Source: Acanthochromis polyacanthus
Lineage: Eukaryota; Chordata; Actinopteri; Pomacentridae
Length of the DNA stretch: 64,000 nucleotides
Direction of reading: 5' to 3'
NCBI RefSeq assembly: GCF_021347895.1
Contig: NC_067118.1
Location: 42,093,255-42,157,254 of the forward strand
A model generated the notes under the pieces. That model was not told the origin of the DNA. It was given only the letters and a program-made list of their open reading frames with translations, and made no database searches. This document shows, one piece after another, positions 63,236 to 64,000 of the stretch (the stretch's first letter is position 1; each line of letters begins with the position of its first letter). The position numbers were made by a program, and so were the translations under genes.

Positions 63236-64000
63236 TGTGCTGTTTTTTCCACTCGTAGAAAACAGCACATGTAGAAAAAGGTCACTTGGTCATATCTTGG
63301 ACAAATCTGAAGTTAGACTGTGCTAGTTTAACTCTGTTTAAGGCCACACCTGTCTGAGCACCGCAGCCATCAGGCAGCAGCTAAAACAGCCTGCAGCGTT
63401 TAGGGAACATTGGTAAAGTGTAACATCAATCCATAAAAAAAAGTTCAGCTAAGCAAATGAGAAAGTTTGTCTGACTGATGCTACTGGTGAAAAAGTTCGA
63501 TGATTTAGTGACATCTAGTGGTGAGGCTGCAGATTGCAACCGACTCAATGAGGAGATGTAGGAGAATGTTGACTGTCATTTCAAGGTAAAAACACAAAAG
63601 ATCCCCTCTGGAGCTGGGGGTAGGTTTGTCCCTTCTGGGCCACTGTAGAAACATGGCGGTGCAACATGGCCGACTCAGTGGAAGAGGACCAGTGTAGGTA
63701 TGAAGGCCTCATTCTACACCAATGAAAACACAGGATTGTACACTAATGAAAACATAAATATGATTATTTTCTTCCTTTTCTACTAGTGGATCCCTCTAAA
63801 TACATCCTCAGACTGGTGCTTTAAAGTTGTGTGAGGATGTAAGGTTTTTTTTGTCATTGTGTTGATTTAATTAATCTGTGTGCTTTTAATGAATTTTGCA
63901 AACATCACAAATGCCCTACAACGAACTAAAAAAGTGAGCTGCTGATTGACTTTAACTGAGTAATAATGGTACCACATTATCAGGAGACATACCTAAAAAA
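63236..64000 (+). other. arhgef16: arhgef16 intron, no exon seen
   Basis: The next PH-domain exon expected after 62760 is not found here. The sequence is intronic, without a clear repeat family. Confidence 0.5.

Overview
This window is nuclear DNA of a ray-finned (teleost) fish. Two multi-exon vertebrate genes lie on the plus strand with GT-AG introns, inside introns packed with fish-type DNA transposons and MITEs, a tRNA-derived SINE and microsatellites. I cannot name the species. There are no prokaryotic operons, rRNA or CRISPR arrays.

Gene 1 (1203-35242, plus): the 3' part of espin (espn), an actin-bundling protein of hair-cell stereocilia and microvilli. The ankyrin-repeat exons lie off the left edge. 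Visible are proline-rich exons, the conserved [12 protein letters not shown] exon, a WH2 exon, the exon that starts the actin-bundling module, an 80-nt exon, a 12-nt microexon and the terminal exon, all with compatible phases. A 54-nt cassette exon (13867-13920) is also in phase. Most notable is a 2.1-kb uninterrupted exon (23878-26025) that splices in frame after the 21983 donor. It would replace the second half of the actin-bundling module with a 715-codon C-terminus that resembles the espin-like paralogue ESPNL. Two CpG-rich segments ending in good donors (5200-5440 and 18600-19065) may be internal promoters for short isoforms.

Intergenic region (about 37.1-43.6 kb): a hAT-type element, a CpG-rich patch, a 1636-bp Tc1 transposon with an intact DD34E transposase and IR/DR inverted repeats, and a degenerate tandem array.

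Gene 2 (46636-62760 coding, plus, continuing off the right edge): arhgef16 (ephexin-4), a Rho-family GEF. It has a probable non-coding first exon ending at 43829, the start codon in the second exon, the whole DH domain, and the beginning of the PH domain. The rest of PH, SH3 and the C-terminus are outside.

Mobile DNA: (a) a hAT-type family with CAGGGGTGTC ends whose core is an expanding GACAAAAA-type minisatellite (at least nine copies or pieces); (b) a TTAA-targeting, piggyBac-type MITE family with CCCTCCTGTTGTCC ends (seven copies or pieces), several nested in a CACTG-ended repeat; (c) a 570-bp hAT derivative carrying a BED zinc finger; (d) a 554-bp element carrying a RecQ-like helicase fragment and flanked by a 9-bp duplication, and a second element with a perfect 9-bp duplication and similar ends; (e) a 3.16-kb foldback element with a THAP-domain reading frame, in which a LINE-like tail in one arm and a solo LTR in the other each have their empty site preserved in the opposite arm; (f) three tiny palindromic Tc1-type MITEs.
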